A stretch of DNA of 58,446 nt from Tenacibaculum agarivorans (GTDB lineage: Bacteria; Bacteroidota; Bacteroidia; Flavobacteriales; Flavobacteriaceae). Of the stretch, positions 30,210 to 38,483 are shown piece by piece (positions within the stretch are counted from its first letter, which is position 1; every line of letters begins with the position of its first letter). Under the pieces are notes generated by a model. It was not told the DNA's origin and did no database searches. It was given only the letters and a program-made list of their open reading frames with translations. A program made the translations under genes and the position numbers. The DNA is taken from positions 1 through 58,446 of the forward strand of contig NZ_MSMP01000031.1 in NCBI RefSeq assembly GCF_001936575.1, in the 5' to 3' direction.

Positions 30210-30560
30210 TTAGCTAGTTTTAGTTAAAAATTTTGGTGGTGATCTCGATTTTTTGTAGCGTAGAAAAACAGTAATAAGCTGATCTTCTTTTTTAGCTACT
30301 TGATCTACTATATCATAATCCGCGATAAATAATGATAATATGGAATTAGATACTGATAAGAGTTTTATATCTAAATAAATATCAAATAGTTTACATTTTT
30401 CAGATACTTCTATCTTATTTTCTAATGTTGAAAAATTCGAAAATTTCGTTTCATGATGTACATGATGATGGTGTTCAATAGTATGAATAAGTAGTGTTAC
30501 GTGAATCAAGATAATGACTAACGATAACAGAAAACTTACTATTTTATGATGACTCTTCAT
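30210..30560 (-). CDS. Small His-rich membrane peptide, first gene of the TonB/ABC operon
   Basis: 116 residues from the ATG at 30560. One N-terminal membrane helix or uncleaved signal (about 8-28, VSFLLSLVIILIHVTLLIHT), then the metal-binding-like cluster EHHHHVHHE, a Cys-containing segment (EKCKLFD) and a basic C-terminus with SRSPPKFL. The frame also extends upstream to 30605. However, a TTG-N19-TATATTTG promoter and its operator overlap that extension, so I place the start at 30560. I recall small proteins of this layout before metal-linked TonB receptors in Bacteroidota. A periplasmic metal-binding role is inferred, not shown. The 167-bp gap to the ATPase gene is the largest in the operon. 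Confidence 0.75.
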   Translation of the reverse strand: MKSHHKIVSFLLSLVIILIHVTLLIHTIEHHHHVHHETKFSNFSTLENKIEVSEKCKLFDIYLDIKLLSVSNSILSLFIADYDIVDQVAKKEDQLITVFLRYKKSRSPPKFLTKTS

Positions 30561-30590
30561 TGTAGTACTAGGAATTGAAAATCTTATAAC

Positions 30591-30603
30591 GCAACACCGT
30601 TGC
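30591..30603. promoter_or_regulatory. Candidate metal-repressor operator (GCAACA-NN-GTTGC)
   Basis: Palindrome with 5-bp arms GCAAC and GTTGC, three bases apart. The 13-base core matches 33605-33617 at 11 of 13 positions, the differences being only the two NN bases. It abuts the -7 box of the operon promoter, the position of a repressor site. The binder is inferred to be a Fur-family protein, most likely Zur-like. Confidence 0.55.
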
Positions 30604-30632
30604 AAATATAAAGATCTTGTTCCTTATTACAA
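30603..30632 (-). promoter_or_regulatory. Housekeeping promoter of the TonB/ABC operon
   Basis: On the minus strand TTG (30632-30630), a 19-base spacer and TATATTTG (30610-30603) match the Bacteroidota TTG/TAnnTTTG consensus. The predicted start of transcription is about 35 bases before the ATG at 30560. Confidence 0.65.
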
Positions 30633-30867
30633 CTTAGTTTTTATTAAATCTAAATTATAGTATGTTAATTATTTTAACCTTATGGTAAACTTAAATTTAC
30701 CCTCGAAAAATTGTTTTATTACTCAGAATAATTTAGAGAAATTTTAGCGATCTGTATATGTAAACATTAACTAGAATAAAAGAACAATTATTAATAGAAA
30801 GAGCTTGTTTACTTATAAAAGTATTTTAAAAACTTAAAGTTTACTTATATTTAAATGATAAAAATAA

Positions 30868-31473
30868 ATGAGAGCATTAGTATATTTGATAATCCTAGTT
30901 TTTGGTATTTCTTGTAACTTTATTAATAGGAATGCCAGTAGTATCCATCAAAATCAAATCGTTTTGGATTCAATATATCGTGTAGAAAAATTAGATACTA
31001 CAAAAGAGTATCGACCTTTGAGTTTACAATATAAAGGAAAAGCTTTATTTAAAATTGGGGAAAAGATAACTAAAATAGATACTACACTTTCATATCGAAT
31101 TGATCCTAATATGGACTACCAAAATTATGGAAATATAATTACTGATTACTTAACACTCGATGATTATTTTACCATCGATATTGGGAAGCATTCTTCTCTT
31201 AATGGAATTGGATTCTTTTCTGTTGATAAAAAATCAAAACGAATTTTTAATGTCTCTGCAAATTGGTATTTTGATTTACAAGAAAATGATATGGAACAAT
31301 CTGTAATTGATTCAATAACAAAACGATTATTTCCTGTTTTAAAAGATAAAATTCAATTGAAAAATAATTGGATTTATAAACTCGAATCGAAAAATCAGAT
31401 AGAAATATTTAAAATAACAAATAGAGAGATTAACGAAGGATATAATTTGGATTACGAAGTAAAATTGAAATAA
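30868..31473 (+). CDS. Putative lipoprotein, unknown function
   Basis: 201 residues. A lipobox-type signal (LIILVFGISC at about 7-16) predicts lipidation at Cys16 and membrane attachment. The remainder is a soluble domain with alternating strands (SLQYKGKALFKIGEKITK; DYFTIDIGKHSSLNGIGFFS) that I do not recognise. It is first of a plus-strand run of small genes and diverges from the metal-linked operon. The next gene follows after 35 bp. Confidence 0.75.
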   Translation: MRALVYLIILVFGISCNFINRNASSIHQNQIVLDSIYRVEKLDTTKEYRPLSLQYKGKALFKIGEKITKIDTTLSYRIDPNMDYQNYGNIITDYLTLDDYFTIDIGKHSSLNGIGFFSVDKKSKRIFNVSANWYFDLQENDMEQSVIDSITKRLFPVLKDKIQLKNNWIYKLESKNQIEIFKITNREINEGYNLDYEVKLK

Positions 31474-31508
31474 AATAAACAGATTAATAACTATATAAAT
31501 TAAAAAAA

Positions 31509-31955
31509 TTGAAACACTTAATATTAATTTTTACTCTATGCATTTTGAATAATTTTACAGTAATCGGACAAAAACAAGCTTTCCAAATTGATTACACAAA
31601 TCCTAAAAGTGTAGTTGAAGCTATTTTTTATGCGGCAAAAACAAAAGATTTTTCTATCATGCAATGTCTTTGTGATCCTTATGGCGAAGGAGATGGAGAT
31701 GTAAAAGAATTATGTGCTATTTCTAAACTTGCACTACAAACTGATGATAATGAAAATGCAAAAAAAGTATTAGATCAATTTGTAACAATATTCGGATCTG
31801 GTAAAATAGTTGACGAAGTAACTTATGGAAAATATCTAAAAAATCAACTCGCTTATGTTCCTTTTATTTTTAATCATCCTCTGGGAAAAAGTCGAAGTAA
31901 AGAAACTATGCATTTAATTAATCGACACGGTAATTGGTTTTTATATAGTTTTTAA
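31509..31955 (+). CDS. Small secreted protein, unknown function (TTG start)
   Basis: 148 residues. The frame begins with TTG at 31509, which opens directly onto a signal peptide (KHLILIFTLCILNNFTVIGQ, cleavage about 21). No ATG exists before that peptide, so TTG is the likely start. The mature part has several Cys (MQCLCDPYGEGDGDVKELC) and a helix-strand pattern seen in small NTF2-like or DUF4878-like domains (NPKSVVEAIFYAAKTKDFS; NRHGNWFLYSF). That similarity is weak and only a guess. It lies 35 bp after the lipoprotein gene. Confidence 0.7.
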   Translation: MKHLILIFTLCILNNFTVIGQKQAFQIDYTNPKSVVEAIFYAAKTKDFSIMQCLCDPYGEGDGDVKELCAISKLALQTDDNENAKKVLDQFVTIFGSGKIVDEVTYGKYLKNQLAYVPFIFNHPLGKSRSKETMHLINRHGNWFLYSF

Positions 31956-32047
31956 CTAAGTGATATTTTTTCATTTATAAAAATCTATTAAAAATTTCCT
32001 AGTACCCTTGACATACTGTTGTCTCTACCCTAATCTATTTTTGAAAC

Positions 32048-32434
32048 ATGAAAAAATTAGTAATAGGTTTAATTATTTTGACTGTATTTGGATGTAATCA
32101 GTCAACGGAAACAGAAGATCGTATGAAACAAGCTAAAATTATTGAATTAGTCGTATGGAAATTTAAAAATGGAGTTGATATTGACAATGGGAAAAAATCA
32201 GTGCTAAAACTCAATGAATTTGTCAGTAAGCAGCCAGGTTTTATTTCAAGAAAAACAGCATTAACTGAAGATGGAAAATTCCTTGATGTTATTCTCTGGA
32301 GCGACTTAGAAGCTGCAAAATCAGCTTCTGAAAAGGCGATGCAAAATGAAATGACTACAACAATATTTAATATCATGGAAGAAAATGATATGATATTTCA
32401 ACATTTTGAACTATTTAATCACATCAAAAAATAA
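32048..32434 (+). CDS. Lipoprotein with antibiotic biosynthesis monooxygenase-like (ABM) fold
   Basis: 128 residues. A lipoprotein signal (LIILTVFGC, Cys16) precedes a single ferredoxin-like domain of about 100 residues. It contains KIIELVVWKFKNGVD, FVSKQPGFISRKTA and FLDVILWSDLEAAKSA, the pattern of ABM/dimeric alpha-beta barrel proteins. Most relatives are cytoplasmic; lipidation of this one is unusual. Catalytic role uncertain. A terminator hairpin follows 13 bases after the stop. Confidence 0.75.
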   Translation: MKKLVIGLIILTVFGCNQSTETEDRMKQAKIIELVVWKFKNGVDIDNGKKSVLKLNEFVSKQPGFISRKTALTEDGKFLDVILWSDLEAAKSASEKAMQNEMTTTIFNIMEENDMIFQHFELFNHIKK

Positions 32435-32447
32435 TATATTTTACCAG

Positions 32448-32490
32448 AATGAAAAGCGGTTTGCTATTCTATTCAAATCGCTTTTTCATT
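32448..32490 (+). terminator. Rho-independent terminator
   Basis: Inverted repeat AATGAAAAGCGGTTTG and CAAATCGCTTTTTCATT with a loop of about 10 bases and a T-rich 3' side. It lies 13 bases after the ABM-like lipoprotein gene. Confidence 0.7.
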
Positions 32491-32593
32491 TAATTAAAGT
32501 ATATTGTAATTCGAAAATAAATTATAAAACTTCTCTCAATGATGACGTTTTTTATCCAAAAAATTGAAGAATTAAAAACTAACTAAATTTAAA

Positions 32594-32881
32594 ATGTTTA
32601 TAGTAAACTTGACTTATAAAGTAGCTTTAGAAAAGGTAGATCAATTTATTGGCGCGCATATTAAATTTCTTAACGAACAATATGAATTAGGAAATTTTCT
32701 AGCTTCTGGACGAAAAGTTCCTAGAACAGGTGGAATAATTTTATCCAATGTAACATCAAAAACAGAATTGGAAAAAATAATTGAAAAAGATCCTTTCAAG
32801 AAAAATGAGTTAGCTAATTATGAGCTAACTGAATTTATACCAAGTAAAACTTGTGATGAGATGAAATTTTTAATGAAATAA
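32594..32881 (+). CDS. YciI-family protein
   Basis: 95 residues. One ferredoxin-like domain with VDQFIGAHIKFLNEQYELGN (the YciI His-Asp region), FLASGRKVPRTGGIIL and a C-terminal DPFKKNELANYELTEF motif. The family is distantly related to muconolactone isomerase-like and dimeric alpha-beta barrel proteins; the reaction is not defined. It lies 6 bp before the GNAT gene and is likely co-transcribed with it. Confidence 0.85.
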   Translation: MFIVNLTYKVALEKVDQFIGAHIKFLNEQYELGNFLASGRKVPRTGGIILSNVTSKTELEKIIEKDPFKKNELANYELTEFIPSKTCDEMKFLMK

Positions 32882-32887
32882 ATCCAA

Positions 32888-33493
32888 ATGTTTCAATTTG
32901 AAGAAAAATATATTCTAAAAAATAAAATGGTTGAAATTACTCCATTAGAGAAATTTCATGAATCAGAATTATTTAAGATTTCAAATACTAAAGAAATATG
33001 GGAACATTTTACTGAAAACGGATTTGGAAAGGAAAATTTTACAACATATATATCTAATGCCATTAACAATCGAAAGAAGCATCTTGAATATCCGTTTATC
33101 ATAAAAGATCTAAGAATAAATAAAATTGCAGGAATGACTAGAATTTATGCAATCGATAATAATTTAAAAAATGTAAAAATTGGTCATACTTGGATAGGTA
33201 AAAACTTTCAGGGAACAGGACTTAATAAAAATTGTAAATTTCTTCTTTTTGAATTTTTATTCGAAAAAATGCATATGGAAAGAATAGGTTTTGGAGCAAG
33301 TTCTAAAAACATTAAAAGTATAAAAGCTATGGAAAGTGTCGGTTGTATTCAAGAAGGTAAACTAAGAAGTTTTCTTCCTCCACTTTCAAAATCATCTGAA
33401 AGACTAGATATTGTTTTACTGAGTATTCTCAAAAATGAATGGTTGACAAAAACCAAAAATGAATTACAACAAAAACTGAAGCGTTATTCTTAA
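32888..33493 (+). CDS. GNAT family N-acetyltransferase (RimJ/RimL-like)
   Basis: 201 residues. The acetyl-CoA binding motif is visible at about 104-116 (GKNFQGTGLNKNC), followed by FGASSKNIKSIKAMESVG, typical of RimJ/RimL-type acetyltransferases. An N-terminal substrate part includes LEKFHESELFKISNTKEIWE. No signal peptide, so cytoplasmic. It could acetylate a protein N-terminus or a small molecule; substrate unknown. It follows the YciI gene by 6 bp. Confidence 0.9.
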   Translation: MFQFEEKYILKNKMVEITPLEKFHESELFKISNTKEIWEHFTENGFGKENFTTYISNAINNRKKHLEYPFIIKDLRINKIAGMTRIYAIDNNLKNVKIGHTWIGKNFQGTGLNKNCKFLLFEFLFEKMHMERIGFGASSKNIKSIKAMESVGCIQEGKLRSFLPPLSKSSERLDIVLLSILKNEWLTKTKNELQQKLKRYS

Positions 33494-33600
33494 AATTCAC
33501 TTCGCCTTGATTTTATCTTCTAAAAAATAGTTCTCTACCAATATTTTATATTGATTACAACTCCTGTACTACTTTAAAATGATTAATGCTATCTTCTTTT

Positions 33601-33621
33601 AAATGCAACATTGTTGCATTT
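33601..33621. promoter_or_regulatory. Perfect palindrome, candidate metal-repressor operator
   Basis: 21-bp perfect palindrome with 10-base arms (AAATGCAACA) around a central T. Its core GCAACATTGTTGC matches the operator at 30591-30603. It overlaps the -33 box of the promoter for the LCIB-type carbonic anhydrase, so it should repress. Confidence 0.6.
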
Positions 33622-33642
33622 GTAAAAATTAGTTTACCTTTA
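33614..33642 (+). promoter_or_regulatory. Housekeeping promoter of the carbonic anhydrase gene
   Basis: TTG at 33614-33616, an 18-base spacer and TACCTTTA at 33635-33642, close to TTG/TAnnTTTG. The -33 box lies inside the palindrome. Confidence 0.5.
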
Positions 33643-33686
33643 TGAGATATAAACAACAATGATATTATAAAAAAATCAATCAAATT

Positions 33687-34400
33687 ATGTTACAAAGAAA
33701 ATTTGACGAAGTAGTAAAAAAAGAATTTCCTAATGCAAAAGATGCTAAAGACACTTCAATTCATTATTTAGGGAAAATGCAAATTGAGCATAAACTTGAC
33801 ATTTCAAAAGTATTAATGGCTACATCTGTTTGTTCTGATGATATTAATGTGCCCTCTACAACTTTCTTTAATGTTTTATTTGGTCCGTTTGTAATGGGTG
33901 GACTTGGAGGTATCCCTTTTGTTGGACAAACAGGAATGACAGCTTTTGCTCATCATATACCAGATAATGGAAGTGCATTTATATTTTACGGACCTCATAT
34001 TGGAATTACACTAGAAGGCGAATTAGGTAAGATGTATAGACCAAGAATGGAAGAAACGGGTAACTCATGTGGTGCTTTAATGCTTGCTTTAAGTCGTTTA
34101 CAAGATAATACATATGCACCTATTATGAATGATGATGATTACCAACAAATGAAATTAGAAGAGAGCTTACTACCTTATAGAGATGATATAATGGCTAGTG
34201 AAAATCAATCAAAAGCAATTACCGAGGCTACCTATAAAATAATAGATCAAAAGGTGCATGAGTATTTAAAAACATGTAAAGATGAATTTCATGTTGATAA
34301 AGTAACACTGCTTGGAGGTATAATCATCAATACAGATTATGGTTTAGACGATTATTTTGATGCTAGAAATTTTGAAGTAATTGATTTAAAAAGTCTGTAA
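33687..34400 (+). CDS. LCIB/LCIC-type (theta class) beta-carbonic-anhydrase-like protein
   Basis: 237 residues. The core resembles limiting-CO2-inducible LCIB/C proteins: VCSDDINVPS (about 47-56), FGPFVMGGLGGIPFVGQTGM (about 66-85), AFAHHIPDNGSAFIFYGPHI (about 86-105) and GNSCGALMLAL (about 127-137). The Cys, His and Cys residues in these blocks are the expected zinc ligands, with CSDD supplying the acidic residues. Family members interconvert CO2 and bicarbonate using zinc. No signal peptide, so cytoplasmic. The promoter carries the GCAACA-NN-GTTGC palindrome shared with the TonB/ABC operon, which suggests zinc-dependent repression. The following gene is 42 bp away. Confidence 0.8.
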   Translation: MLQRKFDEVVKKEFPNAKDAKDTSIHYLGKMQIEHKLDISKVLMATSVCSDDINVPSTTFFNVLFGPFVMGGLGGIPFVGQTGMTAFAHHIPDNGSAFIFYGPHIGITLEGELGKMYRPRMEETGNSCGALMLALSRLQDNTYAPIMNDDDYQQMKLEESLLPYRDDIMASENQSKAITEATYKIIDQKVHEYLKTCKDEFHVDKVTLLGGIIINTDYGLDDYFDARNFEVIDLKSL

Positions 34401-34442
34401 AATTTGAGTATTAGTTAATCTTACAATTACTCTTAAAATAAA

Positions 34443-34937
34443 ATGACTAATCGTCTTTTTTTTATTTGTCCTACAGATTTTTTAGAAACTGTAATTAATA
34501 ATAATTTTGAAGGTGATAATTATTTTGTGACTTCTTTAGGTAACTCTACTGGTTTAGATGCTAATCAAGTTGATCAAATAAGTAGTTTGATAATTACAAA
34601 AGACATTAAAGAAGTTAATTTCATCTTAGCGGATGATAATAGAATTATTCAAGATGCTAATGGTAAACAAAAGTTTTCTTATATAAGTGGGCTAGATAAA
34701 TTTTATGATGAAATCACATCTGAAAAAATATATTCTACTCACCTATGGAAAAAGAAAACTTTTAATAATACTATTCTTTCAAATCATCTAGTGAATAGAT
34801 CTAAAGATCTTCAACTGAAATTAGAGAATTGGCATATACATTATTTAACAATAAAGATTCTAATTTTTAATAGTAAAACTCAGGATTTTAATCATATTAG
34901 ACACAATTTATTAGATTTTGAAATTAATCTAAACTAA
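34443..34937 (+). CDS. Conserved-looking hypothetical protein, partner of the carbonic anhydrase
   Basis: 164 residues. I do not recognise the family. It is soluble, with no signal peptide or membrane helix. Notable blocks are FFICPTDFLETVINN near the start, NYFVTSLGNSTG (about 26-37), EVNFILADDNRIIQD and a C-terminal helix pair ending in NHIRHNLLDFEINLN. It follows the LCIB-type gene by 42 bp on the same strand, with a hairpin 13 bases after its stop, so it is probably the second gene of that operon. The context suggests a role in inorganic carbon or zinc-limited physiology, by association only. Confidence 0.75.
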   Translation: MTNRLFFICPTDFLETVINNNFEGDNYFVTSLGNSTGLDANQVDQISSLIITKDIKEVNFILADDNRIIQDANGKQKFSYISGLDKFYDEITSEKIYSTHLWKKKTFNNTILSNHLVNRSKDLQLKLENWHIHYLTIKILIFNSKTQDFNHIRHNLLDFEINLN

Positions 34938-34950
34938 AATACTATCTCAA

Positions 34951-34996
34951 ATAGCTCTGGTAACATAAAATTACTCATTTGTAATACCAGAGCTAT
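34951..34996. terminator. Perfect 12-bp hairpin, likely transcription terminator
   Basis: Arms ATAGCTCTGGTA (34951-34962) and TACCAGAGCTAT (34985-34996) are perfectly complementary with a 22-base loop. There is no strong T-tract on either side. It stands 13 bases after the gene ending at 34937. Confidence 0.6.
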
Positions 34997-35037
34997 CTAG
35001 ATAGAAAAGTAAAAGTTTAAGAAAAAGAAAATTAACT

Positions 35038-35193
35038 TTAGCTATTAATCGAATCACCCTTCAGATTCCTTTTTTTATAATTAATCATACACGGGATGTA
35101 CTTCTTCTCATACAAACTCCTTTTAAAATAGTTTCAAAAAGAGATTCAAAATCGTTATTTTCATACCCATTGATTCTATAAGGAAATAGGTTC
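35038..35193 (-). pseudogene. Possible frameshifted gene remnant
   Basis: On the minus strand one frame reads LFPYRINGYENNDFESLFET and shifts near 35112 into another frame reading YEKKYIPCMINYKKRN to a stop at 35038. Both parts look like protein sequence, but together they cover only about 50 residues. No family is recognised. The rest of the 34997-35313 gap holds nothing else I can name apart from a TATATTTG -7-like box at 35214-35221 before the next gene. Confidence 0.3.
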
Positions 35194-35313
35194 TATAATT
35201 ATAAAAAAACAAATATATTTGATTAAGAAAAAAAGTTACTATAAGATTATTATACATTCTAAAAATGGTAATTTTCTATACTTCTTACCCAAATCAAAAA
35301 CTAAAACAACCAA

Positions 35314-38300
35314 ATGAAAATATTAAAACTTCTATTCATCTGTATTTTCTTACTTCCATTAACACATAATGCACAGCGAAGAAAAAACAAAACTAAAGAG
35401 CCTATTTTTAAACTTACGGATTCTCTATTCCATGGATTACAATGGAGAAATATAGGTCCTTATAGAGGAGGTAGAAGTGTTACCTCAACTGGAGTAATTG
35501 GTAAACCCCTAACCTATTATATGGGATCTACTGGTGGTGGTGTTTATAAAACTACGGATGGTGGTATTACCTGGAATAATATTTCAGATAAGTTTTTTAC
35601 AACAGGATCTGTAGGTGCCATAGCTGTATCTGAAAGTGATACTAACATTGTAGTTGTTGGAATGGGAGAACATGCTGCTCGAGGTGTAATGACTTCTATG
35701 GGAAATGGTGTGTATAAATCTATGGATGCTGGAAAAACTTGGACTCATCTAGGACTTGAGAAAACTCGTCATATTTCTGATGTAATTATACACCCTAAAA
35801 ATCCAGATATTATTTATGTTGCAGCTCAAGGAGCACAATACGACGCAACTGAAGAAAGGGGAATATATAGAAGTATTGATGGTGGAAAAACGTGGAAAAA
35901 AGTGCTGTTTGTAAATACAGTAACAGGAGCTTCTTCACTAACTATGGATATGACTAATCCAAGAATCTTATATGCTTCTATGTGGCAACATCGCAGATAT
36001 CCTTGGATTATTGAGTCTGGTGGAGAACACTCAGGCTTGTATAAATCTATAGATGGTGGTGATACTTGGACTAAAATGAAAATAGGTTTACCAAAAGCGT
36101 TTGGTAAATCTGGTATTTCAGTTTCGAGGGCTAATCCAGAACGTATATTTGCTGTATTAGAAGCAGAAGGAAAAAAAGGAGGTGTTTATAGTTCCGATGA
36201 TGCTGGAAAAAAATGGAAACAAGTAAACGGTAACCGTGTAAATATTGCTCGTTCTTGGTATTATATGGAAATTTTTGCCGATCCACAAAATGAAAATGTC
36301 GTATATGTGTTAAATGCACCTGTAATGAAATCTATTGATGGAGGAAAAACATTTTCAAATATTCCGGTTCCTCACGGGGATAATCATCATTTATGGATTA
36401 ATCCATACGATAACAACAACCTTATTAACTCAAATGATGGTGGTGCTAATATTTCTTTTAATGGTGGAAAAAGCTGGAGTACACAGCAAAATCAATCTAC
36501 ATCACAATTTTATCGTGTTATTACCGATAATTTGGTTCCTTATAATGTATATGGAGGCCAACAAGACAATTCAGCTATTGCTATAGCTAGTCGTACTAAT
36601 GATCAAGGAATTGATTGGAAAGATTGGTATTCTGTTGCTGGTGGTGAAAGCGCCTTTATTGCTTTTGATCCAGATAATCCTGAAACAATTTATGGTGGAA
36701 CGTATCAGGGAAATATTAGTAAATGGACTAAATCTTCTAGGACACAAAAAGCTATTAAAGAATACCCTGAATTAGGATTAAGTATAGCTCCAAAAGATGC
36801 TAAATATCGATACAATTGGAATGCTCCTATTATTTCATCTCCTCACAATAGAAAAACTATTTATCATGCAGGAAATGTAGTATTTAAAACAACTGACGGA
36901 GGGATGAATTGGACAATTATTAGTCCAGATTTGACTAAAAACGAAAAAGATAAACACGGTCCAGGTGGAGGTCCTTTTACCAATGAAGCTGCAGGTGGAG
37001 AAAATTACAATACAATAACTGCTTTAGTAGAATCTCAACATCAAGAAGGTGTATTATATGCAGGAAGTGATGATGGTTTACTACATATCACAAAAAATGG
37101 AGGTAAAAACTGGGAAAACATAACGCCTAAAGGAATTTCTGATGGTATTATAAATAGCATTGACATCTCTGCCCATGATCCTGCTACTGCTTATCTAGTA
37201 ATCATGAGATATAAATCTTTGGATTTAAATTCTTATGTTTTTAAGACAAATGATTATGGAAAATCATGGAAAAAAATTGTGAATGGACTCGATGATCCTA
37301 ACGGATTTACCAGAGTAGTTAGAGCAGACAAAAAACGTAAAGGATTGCTATATGCCGGTACTGAAACAGGATTATATGTTTCTAATGATGATGGTGCATA
37401 TTGGCAACGTCTTAAATTAAATTTACCTGTAGTGGCTATTAACGATCTTACTATTCAAGACAATGATTTAGTTGCTGCAACATCTGGACGTGGATTCTGG
37501 ATTTTAGACGATCTAGGTGTACTCCAAAATATGACTCCAGAAAAGGAAACACTTCAAATTTTTCAACCTAAACCAAGTTATCGCATTTTTGGTGGTACTT
37601 CAAAAGCTGTTGGACAAGGTCAAAACCCTAAAAGTGGAGTAACTTTTGATTATTATTTGCATAAAAATGCAGATACACTAGCTCTAAAATTAGATGTTTT
37701 ACAAAACGGAGAAATAATACGATCATATACTAATAAAAAACCAAAAAAATTCAAAACTCGGCCAGGTGGACCCGCAAAACCACAAATTTTATCGTCCAAA
37801 AAAGGATTCAATCGATTTACGTGGGATTTTAAACGTGAAGCTATTCCAGCAATTAACGAAGTATTTGTTTTTGGTGGACTTTCTGGTTCTAGCGTTGCTC
37901 CAGGAAAATATACCCTACAATTATCTTTAGAAGGAAAAACTGTAGCTACTGAAGCTATTATTTTACCTAATCCATCAATTCAGTCAACTCCTGAAGATTT
38001 TTCTGAGCAACAAAGTATTCTTGTGCGTATCGAAAATACATTAAAAGACATACATACCTCTGTTATTCAAATGCGTTCAGCAAAAACACAACTCACTCAG
38101 TATGCTAAACTTTTAAAGAATAATGATAAAGCAAAAGCATTGATTGAAAAAGGTAAAGCACTTCAAAAGCGAATCAATACTTGGGAAGAGAATTTAATAC
38201 AAGAAAAGCAGAAGACTTTTCAAGATGTGATTAATTTTAATAATAAATTGAACTCACAACTCATTCAACTTTTAAGTTATATAAACCAGGCAGATCCAAA

Positions 38301-38457
38301 AGTAACCAAAGGTGCTAAAGAACGTTTTAATGATCTTATGAACGATTGGCTTGTATATAAAAAGGAAAGAGACGCTATTATTTCTACTGAAATGGATCAG
38401 TATAATACTTTGTATACATCATTAAATCTTCCAGCATTAATTATTGATAAAAATTAA
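35314..38457 (+). CDS. Secreted VPS10/BNR (sialidase-like propeller) repeat protein
   Basis: 1047 residues. Signal peptide about 1-20 (LFICIFLLPLTHNAQ). Repeated BNR/Asp-box motifs of S.DGG.TW type (TTDGGITWNN, SMDAGKTWTH, SIDGGKTWKK, SIDGGDTWTK, TTDGGMNWTI, NDDGAYWQR) run from about 60 to 720 and form two or more beta-propellers like VPS10 domains. A C-terminal Ig-like part and a long coiled coil (about 890-1040) follow. Members are common in Bacteroidota with no defined activity; the catalytic residues of true sialidases are not recognisable. No T9SS sorting domain, so it is probably periplasmic or secreted otherwise. It is followed after 26 bp by the DUF4272 gene. Confidence 0.9.
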   Translation: MKILKLLFICIFLLPLTHNAQRRKNKTKEPIFKLTDSLFHGLQWRNIGPYRGGRSVTSTGVIGKPLTYYMGSTGGGVYKTTDGGITWNNISDKFFTTGSVGAIAVSESDTNIVVVGMGEHAARGVMTSMGNGVYKSMDAGKTWTHLGLEKTRHISDVIIHPKNPDIIYVAAQGAQYDATEERGIYRSIDGGKTWKKVLFVNTVTGASSLTMDMTNPRILYASMWQHRRYPWIIESGGEHSGLYKSIDGGDTWTKMKIGLPKAFGKSGISVSRANPERIFAVLEAEGKKGGVYSSDDAGKKWKQVNGNRVNIARSWYYMEIFADPQNENVVYVLNAPVMKSIDGGKTFSNIPVPHGDNHHLWINPYDNNNLINSNDGGANISFNGGKSWSTQQNQSTSQFYRVITDNLVPYNVYGGQQDNSAIAIASRTNDQGIDWKDWYSVAGGESAFIAFDPDNPETIYGGTYQGNISKWTKSSRTQKAIKEYPELGLSIAPKDAKYRYNWNAPIISSPHNRKTIYHAGNVVFKTTDGGMNWTIISPDLTKNEKDKHGPGGGPFTNEAAGGENYNTITALVESQHQEGVLYAGSDDGLLHITKNGGKNWENITPKGISDGIINSIDISAHDPATAYLVIMRYKSLDLNSYVFKTNDYGKSWKKIVNGLDDPNGFTRVVRADKKRKGLLYAGTETGLYVSNDDGAYWQRLKLNLPVVAINDLTIQDNDLVAATSGRGFWILDDLGVLQNMTPEKETLQIFQPKPSYRIFGGTSKAVGQGQNPKSGVTFDYYLHKNADTLALKLDVLQNGEIIRSYTNKKPKKFKTRPGGPAKPQILSSKKGFNRFTWDFKREAIPAINEVFVFGGLSGSSVAPGKYTLQLSLEGKTVATEAIILPNPSIQSTPEDFSEQQSILVRIENTLKDIHTSVIQMRSAKTQLTQYAKLLKNNDKAKALIEKGKALQKRINTWEENLIQEKQKTFQDVINFNNKLNSQLIQLLSYINQADPKVTKGAKERFNDLMNDWLVYKKERDAIISTEMDQYNTLYTSLNLPALIIDKN

Positions 38458-38483
38458 GCTAACACATAAATAATTACATTACT

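Noticed and set aside
30561..30605. Longer N-terminus for the His-rich protein beginning at 30605
   Set aside because: Promoter -7 box and operator overlap this segment. The membrane helix follows the downstream ATG directly.
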